From Bugula neritina (lineage: Eukaryota; Bryozoa; Gymnolaemata; Cheilostomatida; Bugulidae): a stretch of DNA of 60,000 bases. This document shows, piece by piece, positions 57,301 through 60,000 of this stretch; within the stretch, counting starts at the first letter, position 1; the number at the start of each line of letters is the position of its first letter. The position numbers and the translations under genes are program-made. The notes under the pieces were generated by a model. It saw nothing but the letters and a program-made list of their open reading frames with translations. It was not told the DNA's origin and did no database searches. The stretch is from positions 8,276,698 through 8,336,697 of the forward strand of contig OZ037765.1 in the NCBI GenBank assembly GCA_964035545.1, read 5' to 3'.

Positions 57301-60000
57301 TGTAAAGCTAAGAGAGTCAAAGCTATTAACCAGCTGGGCCAAAAATAGATAACATCCCTTAGTGAATGATACCATCGGGGCTCCTGTGAACAAATGCATA
57401 AAACACATAACTGTGAAACTTCATATTTAAATTAACACAAAAAACTTTCTTAGTCATCGTAAATAATGACATATAAGATTTATCCGCTCACGGACTTTAA
57501 AAATATTTATCTGTCCAATAGGTTTTCTACAACTTATTTTTAATCAAGCAGTGCTCAAGCTTCAATGATAATGAAAATAGCCGATATTTGACGTTTCCTC
57601 TCTGCGTGACCTGGCCTTTAAGCACATTTGCTGTTAAATTGCTTTGCTGAGATGAATATTAATTTTTACAAACCTTTCCATCAGTGTAAGGTTGTAACAG
57701 CCATAAACACAAAATAATTCACCTCTGATAATACTTGTTTTGTGTAACCATATGAGAAAGTCAACTCAGTGAGTGCCACAACCAAGTATGTTAATGAAAA
57801 TCGTTGAAGGACTCCGGGTATCCGCAACTTTGACAAGTCATTTCCTGTAACCGTACAGAGTTAATCAAGCACCTTACGTAACCTTATACTGTGTGCTATG
57901 AACTGTCCATAGTCACATGACTGCTTAGAACTGAGTGCAATATAATGATGCGCCTGCAACTATTGTCTTTGATATGTTTTTATCATTCGCTAACATTTAA
58001 TAAAAATTCCTACCATGAGAACATCAGAAAATTTGTTTAGAAACGGCTTAGCAATATCTGTATTTTATATTGCATAGTAACCTCTTGAATGTAATGAAAT
58101 GTAAAATGTTGTAGTTGTGTTCTCTGAACTAAATAATTGAATAGAGGCACTGGTGAGTTTTCTGAATGCACATTTAATCAAATTTTTTCACTCTACAGTC
58201 TAGATATGTGTAAGGAAGCAATATGGACATACCTGATGTAGAATTTACCATCAAACCCAAGACAAACAGTTTAATACATCGAATAATAATCTGAATGAAG
58301 AGCTGTAATTTACTTTTGCCTTTCCGGTGGTGTAGGCTGAAGACAAAAGCTAATGCTGTTCCCATTATAAAGACAAACCTAACAAAAAAATTATTCAGTA
58401 GATAGAATATTATAGGTTATATGAATGCATTATGTTTAGCAATAACTAGAATGAGACTGGTTATCATTTAGACAAAAAGCAGTAATTAAACTTTCAGAAC
58501 ATAAACTGAATAATCATATTGAATTGTAATTGACATACATTAGTCCTTACCGCAGAGTAAACATGGCTGATTTTTATTATTATTGCAGCGTCTTTTGCTA
58601 GAAGGTTTAGAGGCCGACATGCTGCACTGCTATTATAATAAAAATATATAAAATTAGCTCACCAAGGGAACACCAGGTCTGCGACAGTGAGGCCATTCCA
58701 TGCCGAATGAGCAAAGAACCAATACTTCCCTCCACCATAGTTTACAAATATCATGATAGTCAGACTGAGGCTACATTCAATATAATGTTTTTTAATCTGC
58801 AGTCAACTCATTTTGCAACTCAGAACATAAGGTTACAACATATTACAAAGTATAGATCTCATAAGTTGAAATTATCTTATTCCAATAGACTTCTACTACA
58901 AAGACTTTATTAAAAAGAATTTCAACTGGAATTATGTCATGCGATAATAGGAGTGAACTTAAATGTTGAAAAGGAAATTAATGTTTTATTTTCATAAGTA
59001 CGAAAATTTCAACAAAAACATTTATAGCATAAAGCATTATTTACCAACACAAAGGTTGCCATCATTATTACTTATCTGATTTGAAGACTTTAATATATAT
59101 ACAACTACTACAAGACATACTAATAATATCTTCAAGAGCAGTGAAATGCAGAAAAAATAGTATCAGAGAAGCTACTTGTCACTAACTATTGAACTTTAGC
59201 TCTGTTTGAACAATTTTTTTTTAGAAAACCTGACCAATCTATACTCAATTAGTGTAATTTAAAATGTTGGCAAAAGGTGACTATAGAATCTAGAGTTAGT
59301 GATAGTACGCTTGCACATTGCTCCCAGCTTTGTGAAATATAAATTAAACAATCACAATAATTTATATAAAAACAAAAAATTATTTAACATAAAGAGTAAA
59401 AGAAAACATATACTAACCCCCTGAAAGCATCTAATGATTTTATTCGTGATTTCTTAGTTTCAGGTCTATTTCCCGTAGAAACTGAGTTGGTCGAACCCAA
59501 ATCCTAAAAATTACTTCCTAAGTGAAATATTTTACATGATGTCATGTTTGATATATTATACACTACTTATCGATAACACGACAAATAAAATAATTTGAAA
59601 AAAAATTAAAGTGGAAACACATCAAAAAAGCAAATATGAAAAGCTTAATAAGTATACTATAAAAGAAATCCTACCGATTGAACTAAAGCGTCATTTACAG
59701 AAGAATCAGAAAAGCGGCAACAATTGCATCTAAAACAGAAGACAACTTTATGCTAAACATAGTAAACGTGCACACAGTAGAAATACTGAGATAAGTTGGA
59801 AATAATATAATTGAAGAACTAGTAGAGCTAAAATCTAAATACCTTAGCACTAGTTTGATTAGAATCCACAACAACGAGAGTCCGGTTAAGCAAAGGAACA
59901 TGTAAAGTATAGCTAAAAAGGATAATTGAAACACTTGAGGGGTGCTTATGAAGCAACACACATCATACAAAATATCTTCAAACTTTGTTTCAGTCAATAG
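54374..60000 (-). CDS. HGSNAT: Heparan-alpha-glucosaminide N-acetyltransferase (5' end outside window)
   Basis: Thirteen exons are visible: about 60000..59843, 59729..59675, 59503..59418, 58770..58663, 58378..58233, 57844..57723, 57383..57253, 56985..56859, 56568..56485, 56318..56244, 55240..55170, 55005..54893, 54549..54374. All internal phases agree. HGSNAT passes the acetyl group of cytosolic acetyl-CoA through the lysosomal membrane to heparan sulfate glucosamine. Matching blocks in order: a first membrane helix ([20 protein letters not shown]), [28 protein letters not shown] (its His is the acetyl-carrying residue of the family), [39 protein letters not shown] with FNCTGG (a glycosylation sequon), [32 protein letters not shown], and [19 protein letters not shown] near the end. 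The protein ends YKNIFINV, in place of human YRKKIFWKI. The luminal beta-chain region lies upstream of the window. The upper limit of the first listed exon is uncertain because its frame stays open nearly to the window edge. Confidence 0.96.

Overview
The window is nuclear DNA from an invertebrate animal. It is strongly A+T-rich (about two thirds by eye). All genes are split into short exons with GT/AG borders and phases that join without a break. The gene set (CBL with a UBA tail, heterotrimeric G gamma, SH2D4, KIF12, CDIPT, a CCDC33-like coiled-coil protein, TPST, HGSNAT) is typical of bilaterian animals; intron density and repeat load fit a lophotrochozoan-like invertebrate, but the species cannot be fixed from the sequence alone. 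Nothing prokaryotic or viral was seen.

Layout. 1-2.6 kb: last exons of a CBL-type E3 ubiquitin ligase (+). 4.26-6.30 kb: complete two-exon G protein gamma subunit (+), its intron holding a degenerate TA-phased hexamer array, a tRNA-derived SINE with target duplication and a 90-bp-arm foldback. 7.09-14.33 kb: complete 13-exon SH2D4 (-). 14.3-19.2 kb: gene-free, with a second hexamer array, a short foldback and a small hAT-like MITE. 19.16-33.34 kb: KIF12 kinesin (-), 18 exons, with a second SINE copy, a 28-bp minisatellite with higher-order structure, a (TA)n tract and a C20 tract in introns. 35.8-38.44 kb: complete CDIPT (-). 38.4-41.3 kb: third hexamer array. 41.28-44.05 kb: complete CCDC33-like coiled-coil gene (-). 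44-51.6 kb: gene-free and transposon-rich, with an ~840-bp near-perfect palindromic element at 47.2-48.05 kb, a 21-bp minisatellite and a 718-bp terminal-inverted-repeat element just upstream of TPST. 51.6-53.74 kb: complete five-exon tyrosylprotein sulfotransferase (+). 54.37-60 kb: heparan-alpha-glucosaminide N-acetyltransferase HGSNAT (-), tail to tail with TPST, 5' end beyond the window.

The genes are unrelated housekeeping and signalling genes and do not form a pathway cluster: CBL, SH2D4 and G gamma act in signalling, CDIPT makes phosphatidylinositol, TPST sulfates secretory proteins in the Golgi, HGSNAT works in lysosomal heparan sulfate breakdown, and KIF12 is a motor. I see no convincing new multi-gene system. 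The most unusual material is non-coding: the giant young palindrome, the hexamer arrays whose composition is the same on both strands, and the SINE family.
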